From Apostichopus japonicus (lineage: Eukaryota > Echinodermata > Holothuroidea > Aspidochirotida > Stichopodidae), in assembly GCF_037975245.1 (NCBI RefSeq), contig NC_092580.1:26687501-26751500 (forward strand): a stretch of 64,000 nucleotides of DNA. The letters are read 5' to 3'. The notes under the pieces are model-generated. The model ran no database searches and was not told the DNA's origin. It worked only from the letters and a program-made list of their open reading frames with translations. The translations under genes and the position numbers were made by a program. Shown piece after piece: positions 12,805-24,640 of the stretch (its first letter is position 1; every line of letters begins with the position of its first letter).

Positions 12805-14610
12805 CTAATCAAGAAAAATAGCTTTGATTGTTAAAATGAACGATGGCAGAAGGAGAGCGACTGAACCGAAAGCCAGATTCATAGCGCTGTTGCAGAGATT
12901 TTCTCCACATATGCAGGCATCGACACTTTCTACGGTGATTCCCATTGATTCCAAGCTCATGATCCGTTGGTTTAATTCAGAATTTTGAGCGGCCAATTCG
13001 TCCTTATCCATGCAACCGTTACTTCCAGAACTGCAAGTTGCAACGGTAGTGTGTACTTCAAACATGCCTTGATCTGAAACGTACAAGGTGTATTCAATTG
13101 TATGCAATTCATTTTTAGCTTCGAGATTGACTCTTAGTAAAATGATGAAAGAAGCGACACAGCTACGTGGAATATATCCACGAGCCCAGGCAAAAATGTT
13201 ATCCAATGTTTAGTATAGAATTTATCAATATAAACATTAATTACTTTTGAGCTAGCAAGAAACACATCAAAATTAGGTGAAAAGTGGGAATTCATGCAGA
13301 GTTGTATAGTTGCATCACAAATAAAGAAATACCTACATCATTTTGTTTAGAAACACAAGCTGGGCTAATTGCAGTGTTTATTTCCGGACAGTCTAAAACA
13401 TATCAAAATTCATTTTCGGCCTAAAGATATCCTGTAAAGAGAGCATTCCAGATCCGACACTTAGAATACTTTAAAGATCAATATATGACATAATGTAAAA
13501 GCTTTTGGAACATACCCTGCACTCACATTTTGCTGAACTATACCGTATGGCCGTTTGAACAAGTATCCAAGAACAAGTATCCACAAGGTCGTACTTTTAA
13601 CGTTAATTACAATATATAGGACACACTTACAGCTGTTGGTAACGCTAACTTTAGCACATTTGTCAGGACAGGTGACTTGCTGACTCGGTTGCGCAGCACT
13701 ATCGAGCGTGTCACAGACAGCGTCGTAGATCGCATCGTGATCCCCACACTGCAACGTTGTGGCTTCGTAACATTCCAATGCACTAGCTGAAGACGACAAT
13801 AGCAACAAAACAAAACAAATCGATACAGGATAACTAAAATAGACGCCAAGCGGGTACGTTTACAATATTAAAATAATGCTTGTAATTAAAATCTGCTAGG
13901 AATGTGTAAAATATATTTTCTGAAGTTTCCCTCGTTGTTAGTCTCTTAATTGTAAATTTAAATAAACTTTTAAACTATTAAATAATTGAATTCTGGTGTC
14001 ACGGTATAGTTAGGCTACTTGTTAATTAGTTTAAGTGCGTAATGCTATGTTAAAATAGGAAATTGTGTCCAGTGTTGCAGTTCGTACGGTTGAAGACAAA
14101 CATGTATTGTGTTGTTTCTTTACAGATTGGACGGTCATATTAACGTTATCATTTGTTTTATCCATGCGTTCAATACCAGGAGAAAATTAGGAAGGATTAA
14201 AGTCATACAGTTGGAAATTCGGGGACCATATATGCTTGTGATGACTCATGAATCTCCAGAGACAGTTGGCGGAGAGAGAAGAAAATGGATGAACATCCAT
14301 CTGTCCACAGAACTCATAGTCCAAGACGACACGGATTCAAGTCCAAGGACTTGTAAAATTGTGATCTTGAACCCCCGACCCCCACGTCTAGGGTCTGGAA
14401 AACGGCTTCATCTTGACTCTGTGTCGTCTCGGACACGAAAATACAGGATCATTTTAATCGGTTTTACGGAAATTAATTAAATCCGTGGGAATATTTACAG
14501 TTACCAGTGCCACTTATTTGAAAAAGAATAACATTGATAAAAGCACACTCACTTGTCAAGATAAGACCACAGATGGTTGAAAGTGTGAAAAGCATCTTTG
14601 TCATTTTCAT
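12805..14610 (-). CDS. LU-1: Ly6/uPAR (three-finger) GPI-anchored protein, 3 coding exons
   Basis: Exons on the minus strand are 14553-14610 (signal peptide MKMTKMLFTLSTICGLILT), 13631-13786 and 12805-13073, giving 160 residues. All introns are phase 1 with GT-AG ends (donors GTGAGTG and GTAAGTG; acceptors CTTCAG and TTTCAG). The domain has ten cysteines in LU order: CYEA, LQC, AVC, TCPDKC, ATCSS, GCMD and finally ACICGENLCN, the diagnostic C-x-C..LCN ending. After it comes a short spacer and the hydrophobic tail VALLLPSFILTIKAIFLD, which fits a GPI-attachment signal. The protein should be secreted and held on the outer membrane face; LU proteins serve as receptors, ligands or modulators, so no specific role can be given. 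Intron 1 is about 0.77 kb and intron 2 about 0.56 kb. A CAG acceptor directly before the ATG suggests an unseen non-coding first exon. Confidence 0.88.
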
Positions 14611-15165
14611 CTGTGGAAATAAAGAAATAATGAGCAACTTAATTTGACTCTGTTAAGTTCTCGGGTAGCCAATTACCATGGTATTGATTAATACTGAAAG
14701 GTTAGTGTAATGATTACTTCATCATGACGTCATCAAGGTTTTGACACAACATAACTGGTAGTGTATATGTCATTTTCAACTTTAAGGGCCTTCTGACGAA
14801 GAAAAGCAAACATTTGAGCTGAAAGTAATGAGTATGTCAAAATGACTAATTGTCAGATCTCTCTATTACTTTTCAATAAAAATCTGTTTTCTGAGGTAAC
14901 TTCCTTTTTTTATGTAGAATCACATTTACGAATGTCAAGAATAACAATGTATATTTTTATTTGATTTCAGTAGACATAGACCAAACTACCAACATCGTGA
15001 TTTATTGCCTATGTTATAGACGGAATTGATACTCATACAGATGAACGACAGCTCCGAATCAAACTGATAGCGTTGATGTTCTCCCACATCAAATGTTTAA
15101 ATCTGGTAATATGTGAACCCGTAAACGTAAACCGAAGCATTTGACAAATGTCAACGATCATAAAG
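14611..15165. other. 5' flank of LU-1
   Basis: A close copy lies upstream of LU-4 (about 54558-55430). The LU-4 copy has an extra segment of about 300 bp near 54740-55065. The promoter or non-coding first exon should lie in or beyond this stretch, but I cannot pick a TATA box or initiator with confidence. Confidence 0.5.
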
Positions 15166-15169
15166 TATC

Positions 15170-16185
15170 GAGGAATACTACCACATAAGCCTTCTGTATA
15201 ATATGTATTGCGCAATATAACCTACCGAATACCATTTAAAAGGCAATACTATAATAGTGAATAACATGTATTGGTCAACACTACCTATCATGCTTAACAT
15301 ATTGGTCACAATTACCATATAATGCATCATATATAGCGCAAAATTACCATTTAATGCATAAATGTATGAAGCAGTACTATACTGTACCATATACTTCATA
15401 ATGTGTATTAGGCAATATTACCATATACCTCATAATGTTTTCTTGGATAATACATACATAGTGCATAACATATATTTTGACATTACTACCATGTACTGCT
15501 TAACATATATTGGACAATAATAACATATACTGCATGACGTCAATATATTCGGCAATAATACCATATACTGGATAACATGTACTGGGCAATATAACCATAA
15601 ACTGCATAACATGTTTTGGGCAATACTACATGATATATAGATATAGCAATGTTACAATATACAACAAAACGAGTATTGGGCAATACAATCATATACTGGA
15701 TAACAAGTATTTGGGCAATACTGCCATAATCTGGATAACACGTATTGATCATTATTACCACACACTTGTTTTGTATTGTTCTAGACTACTGTGTGATGCA
15801 TAACATGTATTAGGCCATAATTCCATATAATTCATAATGTGTTTTGGGTAATACAAACATATACTGCATAACACGCATTGAGCAATACTACCATATAATG
15901 CATAACACGCATTGAGCAATACTACCATACACTACAATACTAACACACACTTCACATTTACATCATAATGTACATTGGACAATACAGATGTATACCGCAT
16001 AACGTGTATTCGGTTATACTACCTTATACTAAGTTATACGTACCGTATTGAGCAATATTACCATATGATGCATAATATACATTGGGATATACAAACATTT
16101 ACTGCATTCCATGTATTTTGGCAATGCTACCTTATGACATAATGCTTAACATATTTGAGCAAAATTATCTATGTATTGCATAAAA
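15170..16185. repeat. 34-40 bp minisatellite array, copy 1
   Basis: About 27 degenerate units built on GCATAACATGTATTGGGCAA followed by TACTACCATATACT. Two adjacent units near 15898-15965 are almost identical with a 34-bp period. Related arrays lie at 55440-56340 and 62530-63230. Open frames here are translations of the repeat. Confidence 0.85.
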
Positions 16186-16549
16186 AACGGGAAAATTTCT
16201 TTTCTTTTCTTTTAGAATTGCATAGCTATATCGAGTGCTTACAACATGTGATTAATTAGTATTATTTTAGCTGTGCTTTTAAGCAACAACAAACCGTTCC
16301 TTCTGAATGACACTCCCCAACAAAAAAATGGCTACATTGTCTTTTGTCACGCAGTTTAACAATGCTCCTATTCACCGTTTAAAAGCGGCGAACCACTGAG
16401 ATATAAGCTCCATGGGCATACGGACAAACTAGATTATATCGAGGGAACATTAAGAAATTGAACAAAATATATCGATGACAGTAAAGGAAGTGGATGGCAC
16501 TGACAGAATAGAATGATAGGGAACAAGCTACGTTTAATGGTCACATTAC
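16186..16549. repeat. Spacer after the minisatellite, duplicated
   Basis: Matches 56345-56900 (there itself tandemly duplicated). No gene seen. Confidence 0.55.
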
Positions 16550-17955
16550 CTTAGCTGTATCTGTAGTAGTACTGAATTAAGCCGGGAATTATCGAAAATT
16601 GGTTTCATTGAGTCATTCTAAATTATACTCAATATTTATAGTAATTGATCAAACTAAGCCAACTTTGACCTAATAAACATTATTCTTAGAGTGGTTCATG
16701 ATTCCTTTAATGTTTGTATAATTTCATCACGCAGACAATTTTCAAACTGGGAATGTTCAAATGCAAGCCGAAAATCTATCTATTGTTTACTTCACAAAAA
16801 ACTTTCGTGTGTTTGTGTAGACCATAACGTGTTTCTATCTACGTAAATGAACAAAGAAAGATTGACTGGAAAATTATAAACAATGGATAATTTCCTTGTT
16901 CTTTTCCAAGTTTCTATGTAATGTAGATGCATGGACAAAAAAATCAACACCCAAAGCAAATCTTAGATACATATTAACATTAGTTTTACCTTAAAATTGT
17001 TTTGCAAATCCTCGTACTGCAGTCTTTGGTTTAACGGAATTTCGTTGTTTATAGTCTGTTAGCGGAAAGAATAACTGAGCTGCGCAATTACTAAGCAAGT
17101 ACATTTGATCAACTTTCTTTAGACTCCGCCCATAATATCATCCAATCAGTTAATGACAAGTTTGCAGACAAATACCCAAAAAAGAAATATGAGTTTGATT
17201 TACAATTCAGTTCACGTACGCCTTCTTTTCCATGTCACATGTATTACAATGTTAGAAGTCTGTGTATTGTAGTTACACTTTCAGTTTATTATTTTTATGT
17301 ATCCTCCAAAGGAGGTAAAAGAGTCATAAATGCAACAAATAACGGGATAATACAATAAGGAAATACAGATAGCAGTCACAAGAGAGATATATGACAAACG
17401 GGACTGCAAACACTAATACAAGATTACAGTGAGCAGTACTGACATGTTGGCACCTGTACTACAGTAAATGTTGGCAATGCGGGAAGGTTTCCGTATTCTT
17501 AGAACAAAACTGTGGTTTACGGTATACCCACAACAGAGTACCATCTAAGTCGCGCCTAGTGTGCCATCATAAATGCGACAAATGTTAACAAATTTAATGT
17601 CGGTTTTTTGTGCTCTCATTCGACGACCAGTGTCAAATGTCATTTTCTAGAGCTCTGATTGGAACAAATCGACATAAGAATTAAATTGTCATATATTGGT
17701 TTTCGTGCTATGATTATATGTGCAATTATATGTGCAAATAATATATCAGAGCACTAGAAATGACATTTGAAAATAACTGTCAAATAATAGCTCGAGAAAC
17801 GCCATTTCCCTGTAAAAAGCAAGTAACCACTGAGTATAAGGGGTTGATTACTCTAAAGTTGCAAATGTTGTTAACTTCCTATTTACTTTTCAGTCTTTAA
17901 GCAAATGTTCTGAAACTTGCTTGTCGCGTTTACAAGTATATATTTAGTGTTATGA
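16550..17955. repeat. Duplicated block D, copy 2 (left part)
   Basis: Homologous to 6930-8470. It is interrupted at about 17955 by the LINE complex and resumes at about 22880. The uninterrupted equivalents are at 62155-62215 and 63880-63930. Confidence 0.75.
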
Positions 17956-18277
17956 GTATCTGTAGATAATGTAATGTTAATAAATCACTTAATAATGCGC
18001 CATAAATCCAGTGCCGAAGGCTTGTTCAAAGGCGCAGTCGAGAGCTTAAATATGAAAATATCTAGGAAACAGAAATATCTTCAGCTGGGATTTGAAACAT
18101 TTAAATGCGGTGGCTTTCCTGACGTTAAGTGGCATGTTGTTCCACAATGTAGTGGCAGCGATTACGAAAGCTTGTCGAGTCAGGCTTGTCGAGTCAGATA
18201 TCATTTTATCTTGCTGATGTTGCGCAAATGAAAATAACTTGATTTTACAGATGTGTTTTTTGTGTTAATCCATATTG
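17956..18277 (-). pseudogene. LINE (CR1/L2-like), 3' segment of a split copy
   Basis: The minus strand encodes RQAFVIAATTLWNNMPLNVR and KATAFKCFKSQLKIFLFPR, the standard C-terminal end of a CR1/L2 reverse transcriptase ORF (about 18045-18185). Upstream is a degenerate piece containing HICKIK. The sequence joins directly to the LINE segment at 19367-20088 if the hAT element between them is removed. A deletion has removed most of the segment between HICKI and the C-terminus. Confidence 0.75.
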
Positions 18278-18285
18278 GGTTCAGG

Positions 18286-19366
18286 CATGGGCGGCGATCG
18301 TGGGGGGACGGGGGGGCGGACATGTCCCCCAATTTTTTAGGTGGGGGGATATAGTATCTAATATCCCCTCCCAATATTTGGTGGCATAGTTTTTTTTTAG
18401 CATATTTTTTGTATTTTTTTTCATGATATCGCTAGAAATCTCAAAATAGAAAATGCTTAGATGCAACTTACAAGGCCTGGGAAGTGCCATTTCCTGAGAT
18501 CTGGGAAGCATTGTCGGGCAAAATTTTCTTTTGCGCTTCGCGCCAACTTATGGTGGCGCTACGCTTAGATAGTTTGCCTACAAACTTCGCCCCTCCCTTG
18601 GCAAATCCCTCGCAAGGCGCCTGTCTAACCGTGTCACAATTTGTTACTATATATAACCGAAAGCTAGACGGACCGCATCCGTAATGAAAGGGGGCCGAAG
18701 GGTGGAATACGACCCCTCGAGCATATTTGTTTTTTTACGATATCGAAGTTTTATAGTAGCCGTTATAAGAGGTTTTATTATTTTTACACCAATAAATTAA
18801 CTGTGTCTGAGTTTTCGAAAATTCGTTGACCAACATTCTTTATCATACTTCCCTCTACTCGTGCAATATTAACCGGTCTGTTAGGGGTTGAAGGGGTTTT
18901 TTCTATATTGGTTGTCCATAGATGAAATTTTGTGCAACATGATGGGTATGTTTTTGAAGTGAATTTATTATTCAAATTCTGAACAAATAATGTGCTTCAA
19001 ACCTTGAAAAGTGGTGCTGACGGGTATTGTGGGGCGTTACGTAAAATAACCTACAAAAGCAATGATCCACAGGAGATGCGATGAGGTCGAACATGATGTA
19101 TGACTGCTGACAATCTTGAAAAAGGTTATGAATGAAAAAAACTATTGGGAAAAGCTTGGTTCTCATGCAAAAGTGTACATCTGGTTGGTCATTTTCAAGC
19201 CCGAGAAGTGCCATTTCCGGTGATCTGGGGGCTATCAAAACCAGAAATGTTCTTGTAAGCTGCGCGCCAACCAATGGTGGCGCTTGGATAGTAATTCGCC
19301 TGCACTCAAGCAAATGTCCTCCCCCCCCCCCCCCCATCAAATATTTGAAACAAATCGCCGCCCCTG
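18286..19366. mobile_element. Non-autonomous hAT element (1081 bp) with 8-bp TSD
   Basis: The element starts CATGGGCGGCGAT and ends ATCGCCGCCCCTG, inverted repeats of the hAT type (CAGGG...CCCTG, with one mismatch at the left end). It is flanked by the perfect 8-bp direct repeat GGTTCAGG at 18278-18285 and 19367-19374. It lies inside the LINE, whose reading resumes on both sides. The interior has C/G runs and two GCGCCAAC..TGGTGGCGC-type segments but no transposase. A second, rearranged copy is at 48335-49851. Confidence 0.9.
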
Positions 19367-20088
19367 GGTTCAGGATCAGTTCTTACTCCAAGATTGCAGA
19401 CTTTTGTTTTATCGACAATATTTATGTTGCACTGACTGATGCTTAGTTGTGTTACATGCAGTTTTGCTACTTGTTGTTTTCTGCCACAAACCAGTATTTC
19501 AGTTTTAATAGTGTTCAGTTTAGGTGATTGTGGGTCATCCATGGCTGAATTTCATCTTTGCAAGATTGAACCTTAAGTATGACGCCTTCGATTGGATCTG
19601 TTATTTTGGGATCAATGGCGAGGTAAAGCTGAGTGTCATCGGCGTACATATGTTACTTTAGCTGATGCGTACGAATGATATCACCTAGTGGAGATGTGTA
19701 TAAAGTGAAGATGGCTGGTCCCAGTAGTGATCCTTGGGGAACTCCACTCAACAGAGGCAGCATCTCAGATGTTGCTCTTTTCACAAACTGACTGAGTTCT
19801 GTTGATGAGGTATGATCTAAACCAGTTAAGAACTATCTCGCGGGTGCCAAACCTGTGTTCGAGGCGATGTAGTAATATTTGATGGTTCACCGTGTCAAAG
19901 TCTGCACTCAAATCAAGTACGTTGTTTACGAGTAAGGTGAGAAAAGGAGTGATGACTTCCATACAGTCTTTCAGTAGCCATGTTGGAATGGAATCTGGAC
20001 TACTGAATTTGGTTGATGACGCTAGGCCACATTTTATCAAAGTTTCACTTAAAAACATAAAATTCTTTGAAAGAAAATATGCAAGGAG
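19367..20088 (-). pseudogene. LINE (CR1/L2-like), central RT segment of a split copy
   Basis: Minus-strand motifs in order: [20 protein letters not shown], then (after an internal deletion) [36 protein letters not shown], a [10 protein letters not shown] block and the catalytic YADDTQLYLAI near 19630-19655, ending in VCNLGVRTD. The deletion fused LLVNNV to LDLSA, removing fingers-domain sequence. Several frameshifts are present. It is inactive. Confidence 0.82.
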
Positions 20089-20881
20089 CAGGGTTCTGCC
20101 CAGGGTGGATTGAGTGCCGGCAGTACTATCTAAGTGGAGCGCCACCATCGGTTGGCGCGGAGCGTACAGTAAAATTTGGGGTTTTGGAAACCCCCCCCCC
20201 CCCCCCAGATGGCCGGAAACGGCCCTTCCCGATTATTCTGAGCCACATGTAGACAGCTTTGAAATGAGATCTCATGTCTGGAATTTTTCATAATTAATGA
20301 AAAAAGTTAGGACAAATATCTGGAGCACCAGAGTACAGACCAGCCGGTGGTGCCTGTTAAATAAATCATTCAGGCTGAGATGATAATTTTAGATGGACAG
20401 TGAGTGAGAGTCCACCCCCAAATAAAGACGAATCATAATGAATTATGTATTCTCTCTCATTTATTCAACATCGGGCCTATGGTACCTTGCCAAACAACTG
20501 TGAGCTCATCCCCTGTCTAACACCTGTTTGTTAACATTTTTTTGCCAGGGAACTTTTCATGGAGTAAACTTTTTTTCGTTCCACTCTAGAATTAATTAGG
20601 TCAGTCAGTAAAGGATCGGTAAAGTTATGCGAAATGATATCTTAGACGTTCAAGAAAAGTAGGTAAAATATCCCCGTTACGTTTAGGTAAGTAAAGCACA
20701 CCTCAAGCCAACTGACTACTCCGCATGCACACCCCATGAAACACGAGGCACAGTTGTTACGAGGGCCCATTGTAGCCTAACGCTAGTCACTGCTAGTGAG
20801 AAACCTAATGTTATAATGTGGAGAGTAATTGAAATTGCCTACGTGATAAATCAGTATTTGAGAAATTAGGTCGGGTCACCG

Positions 20882-21821
20882 TGTCACAATGTTATAATAC
20901 ACGATTGTTCTGGTATATTCCTTATGATGACACGCTGGTCTCGGGTTGACGTCGGTTTACGTGAGATCGCGTGTAAGCTGTGCAATCTTCGTGGATTCTC
21001 TGGAATGTTCGCGAGATATGCAAAGGACTTCCAAGAATAGAGAAACTGGGTCAAGTGTATCGAGAAAGATCTAGATGATTCTTGACATGGCGAATCGTAT
21101 AAAAACCCGCCCAGATCGGAGAGTTTCTGAGGTTTCTGAACGAATACAAGCGACGACACATATTATACCATTCCACTATATATCGTCAGTGCTCAACTAC
21201 CAGTAGTTTCTGAGGGATTGAGATATCGATAACAAGATTGATTCTACACTTCCATTCAGAAGTTTGAAGAGGACTTTGCTGTCAAAGTACAGTGTGCCAG
21301 TCTTTATTTCGGAGAAGGTGAAGAATTTCTGTCTCCGTTGAGGAAGTTCGTTACGCCAGGAGTTGGTGGCTATAAAGCTGATTTTGGACTGACTCTGGTA
21401 ATATTTAGTCGGCGAGAAGTTCGACTTGTGCTTCACTCGATTGTGGCTGGTAGTCCGTCTTCTATTTTGGAGCATCGCCGGAAAGGTGACTGCTGTTTCT
21501 GGGATCGCGAGAAACTTCGTCGAGGACCAGTGAATTTCGCGTTACAACGGACGGAGAATCGTCGTCATCGAGGTCGTGGCCGCTGTGGGATATCGCCGTT
21601 GGAAGAGACCAGCGTGTTTTATAGTGTATCCTATCTTGTTAAGTTTGTGAGTAATTTTCTATATATTTGTAATTACCACTTGTTGTTGTTGGTTCGAAAT
21701 CTATTGTTCAATATAGTTTACGTTTCATTTAAAATCTCTAGACTCGTCAATTTGTCTGTGTTCCTTACGGAAACGAACCCAGGCTTGTGTCTCGTTGTGT
21801 CTCGCATTCCAACGTAACACA
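20882..21821 (+). repeat. Possible solo LTR or captured promoter
   Basis: A roughly 940-bp segment bounded by TG and CA has a higher GC content than its surroundings. It contains a clear TATAAAA at 21098-21104 followed by a GC-richer transcribed-like stretch. No matching second LTR, target duplication or primer-binding site is seen, so a host-derived promoter carried by the surrounding element is equally possible. Confidence 0.25.
21098..21104 (+). promoter_or_regulatory. TATA box candidate
   Basis: TATAAAA in the context CGTATAAAAACCCGCCC. It is the clearest core-promoter-like motif in the window, inside the possible LTR. Confidence 0.35.
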
Positions 21822-22675
21822 GTCCATACCATACACGCATAGCACGATATCAAGGCCCCTTCGCATGCACATCTTTATGAAAGTTACCCTTGAAATCACA
21901 TGTTTCTGGCCATTTGGCATGATTAACTCAATACTAAATATTTTTTTCCATGTTCTTGTAGAAAACGTAAACTCCGCAAAATACAATTATTTGTGATTTT
22001 GTAGTTACGTGAGATCCGTTATAACCGCCGAGGTGGTTAGGCTATTTGCTATACACTTAACTATGGTTGGATATTATTTTTTTCAGTATTTTTGGAAATG
22101 CTGGAAAATACTTTCCCCCCCCCCCCCTTAACACCAGATGTGGTCTTACGGTATATTCATAAATGGATGCACTAGAGCCTTGTTTACATGACATTAGTTG
22201 CATTTAGTACGATATGCAAGTTTGACGTGAATTTTTCGAAAGTGCTTTGCTCGATCTTTCGTAAAATTTGAAAGGTGTAGCCTACCACCTTTCCGTACAC
22301 AATTGGTACACAATTGATTTTCAGTTTTTTTTTTCTCTATACGGTCAAGTGAATAAGTTGTACATTGAGTATAAGCTCATCGATCGGGAGTTGGAAACGG
22401 AAAACAGTCATTGGTCTGGAATGCGGAACTCTGGTAATTTTTACTAAGTATGACACTGTGATGTGTTGGATATTTTGAACAGTTTTGAACTGGATTTCCC
22501 CTAGTCTCAAACAGATTGTTTCTGTACGTTCGACCCTCCGGCTATGGAGCTGTTTTTTGGAGTCCCTATCGAAAATAAGTGCCGGTCGGAAAAGTCACTC
22601 AGGCAGATTGTGGCGGTCGGTAATTCAGCGTGCTGGTCGGGCCGACCGGCGCCGACCGGCAGCGGCAGAACCCTG

Positions 22676-22879
22676 AAGGAGGATCCTTATCAAGGTTCAA
22701 TAGAAGTATACCGAGGGAGAAAGATGACAAATGGGTGTGGACCTTAGTTATTTTGTCGCGGAAGAATATTCCAAACTGGGAAACCAAATCAAGTGAAGAG
22801 GAATGATGAGGGAGAGGCTGTTCCTGATTTCTCTTGAGAAGTCCATTTATTATCTTGAACATTTCCTATTGAGTTCCAG
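22676..22879 (-). pseudogene. LINE (CR1/L2-like), 5' segment of a split copy
   Basis: The minus strand reads MFKIINGLLKRNQEQPLPHH, then DLVSQFGIFFRDKITKV. This is the linker between endonuclease and reverse transcriptase in CR1/L2 elements. It leads into NLDKDPP exactly at the AAGGAG junction and continues across the 2.6 kb element at 20088. It marks the 5' end of the truncated LINE. Confidence 0.75.
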
Positions 22880-23260
22880 ATATTTCCTTAATTATGGAAG
22901 AAATATTAATATTTAGTCATAAATCTGCAACTCAACAAGTTACAAGTTAGACGGCCCCTTGACTATTTCCGAAGTTCAAAAAATAAATAGGGGTCCGGCA
23001 CGAAATATATAAATGATAAAAATATAAATATCAGTGATGAAATCCAATAATGAAGATCTTGACTTTCCTGTAAATTAAATATGAGTGGCGAGTTTTAGTT
23101 CTAAGATGATGTTAAATAAACCTCTATATCTCGCGAGCCACATGGAAAGTGGTCATGAATTCCCTTTCTGCGAAATCGTAAGTCATTCATGACTCATATG
23201 GGTACACCTGAAGACTACAAAAAAAGTGAGGGGGTACTATCGAAATAGCGAAATCTATCG
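22880..23260. repeat. Duplicated block D, copy 2 (right part)
   Basis: Matches 62180-62520 and 63900-64000, including CTGCAACTCA, AAATAAATAGGGGTCCGGCA and CCTCTATATCTCGCGAGCC. It confirms that the LINE complex was inserted into block D. Confidence 0.75.
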
Positions 23261-24380
23261 TCATAGTATTGCGTCACTTTCATAGAAGTTGAAGTAGGAA
23301 GAATGACGTCATGAAACATATGTTGAAGCCACTTATCCAACTGGTGGCGCTTACTTGTACGACAAGAAAGTAACGGCGCGTAATATAAACATTACCGTAC
23401 GCTTTTAAAATAACTAAAGTGATAAAGTTTGCATAAATCTCTCGAAATGGTGTTATCGTGTACCGCATTTTGGTGCCAAAATCAACACAGATGTGGCAGT
23501 GGACTGCCATTTCACAGATAATTCTGAAAATGCGATAGCAGAAGCAAATACACAGAAATCTAATTACTTTACTTGTGTCGTTTGCTCAGCTGAATGGTTG
23601 TTATTCTGTAAATGTGGCGGAGGCATAAGCAATATAGGCATAGCTCAGTGATCTGAGTTTTGAGGTAGGACAAAGCCTACTCAGCCCAGCCAGCCAGGTA
23701 TAGTCTGGACAACAATTGTTTAAACTATTTGCCTAAATTTACTCAAGTATGATTTTAAGGCCTAAGTATATTCACTAACTATGTTCGGACAAAGCTTTGT
23801 AGGCAATATGACACACACTCATGTCGCTACTAGTGCTGACATCTCATCATTTGATGACTGTGACTGAATGTATACATGCATCAAACCTTTTTTGCACTCT
23901 CACTTCACTTCTCACTAAGGTGTGATCTGTTATCCTGTACAAGCTACTACCCACTTTGTAACATTAACATTAAAACCGAGACCTGCACTCACATACTGAT
24001 ATGGAAGTTTTATACAAAAGTAGGTGTACGTGGGAAGGGGGATGCATTTTTCACGAAATTTTCCAGGGACAACTATTACACTATCTGAGCGGAGCGTTAA
24101 AATAATAAAAACAAGAAAAATGATTAGCATGTGCCTCTCGGATACCGGAAAATGACACTTTCCAGAAATGAAAAGTTGCAAAAAACACTCAAGTCATTAG
24201 AGGCCCCAAAAAAGTTTTCAAAGTTGGTTCTTAGGTTAAGAGTATAACACTTACCACTCTGGTCGCCACAACATTTATTTGTTGTGAAAAGTACTCGGCC
24301 TACTCTTTCGAGAAAAAGAGCGGTGAAAATCAAATTCAATTTCGAAGTCGAATGCACAAGTTATGTATGAAGACGTACAA
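23261..24380. other. No gene recognised
   Basis: Unique-looking sequence. Open frames up to 83 residues occur on both strands, but none shows family motifs or supported splice sites. Confidence 0.45.
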
Positions 24381-24388
24381 ATGATCTG

Positions 24389-24640
24389 GCTTTTTGCCGT
24401 ACAACGCAAACGCCCTTATTTTTTTTTAAAGGCTTCACTGCTTAAACACACGGCGATACACTGTGTCAGCATTCTTCCTAGTTCAATTTCTTTAGTCACT
24501 CCATATATATATATTTTTTTCAATGCTTTTTGCCGTACAACGCAAAGGCTTCACTGCTTAAACACACGGAGTCACACTGTGTCAGCATTCTTCCTAGTTC
24601 AATTTCTTTAGTCACTCCATATATCTTCTTTTCAATGTGT
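24389..24640. repeat. Tandem duplication, unit about 115-140 bp
   Basis: Both halves start TTTTTGCCGTACAACGCAAA and run through GGCTTCACTGCTTAAACACA to TCTTTAGTCACTCCATATAT. The left copy (from about 24389) has an extra T-rich piece and a longer TA tract; the right copy starts at about 24528. Two overlapping open frames are products of the duplication. Confidence 0.85.

Larger units (their letters stand above)
20089..22675. mobile_element. 2.6 kb element with 12-bp TIRs and 6-bp flanking repeat
   Basis: It begins CAGGGTTCTGCC and ends GGCAGAACCCTG, a perfect 12-bp inverted repeat with hAT-like CAGGG/CCCTG termini. It is flanked by AAGGAG at 20083-20088 and 22676-22681. It interrupts the LINE, which continues on both sides. 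A 6-bp duplication is unusual for hAT elements (normally 8 bp), so the superfamily is uncertain. The interior contains a C-rich fragment related to the 18286 element (about 20128-20215), a TATA-bearing region that may be a solo LTR (20882-21821), and no recognisable transposase. Confidence 0.75.

Noticed and set aside
15178-15761. Minus-strand frames in the minisatellite
   Set aside because: Repeat translations; frames shift from unit to unit.
18484-19446. Several overlapping frames within the hAT element
   Set aside because: They lie in non-coding G/C-run-bearing transposon sequence, and the second copy at 48.3-49.9 kb does not keep them intact.
20884-21159. 91-residue minus-strand frame
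   Set aside because: It opposes the TATA-bearing segment and shows no family motif; likely a shadow frame.
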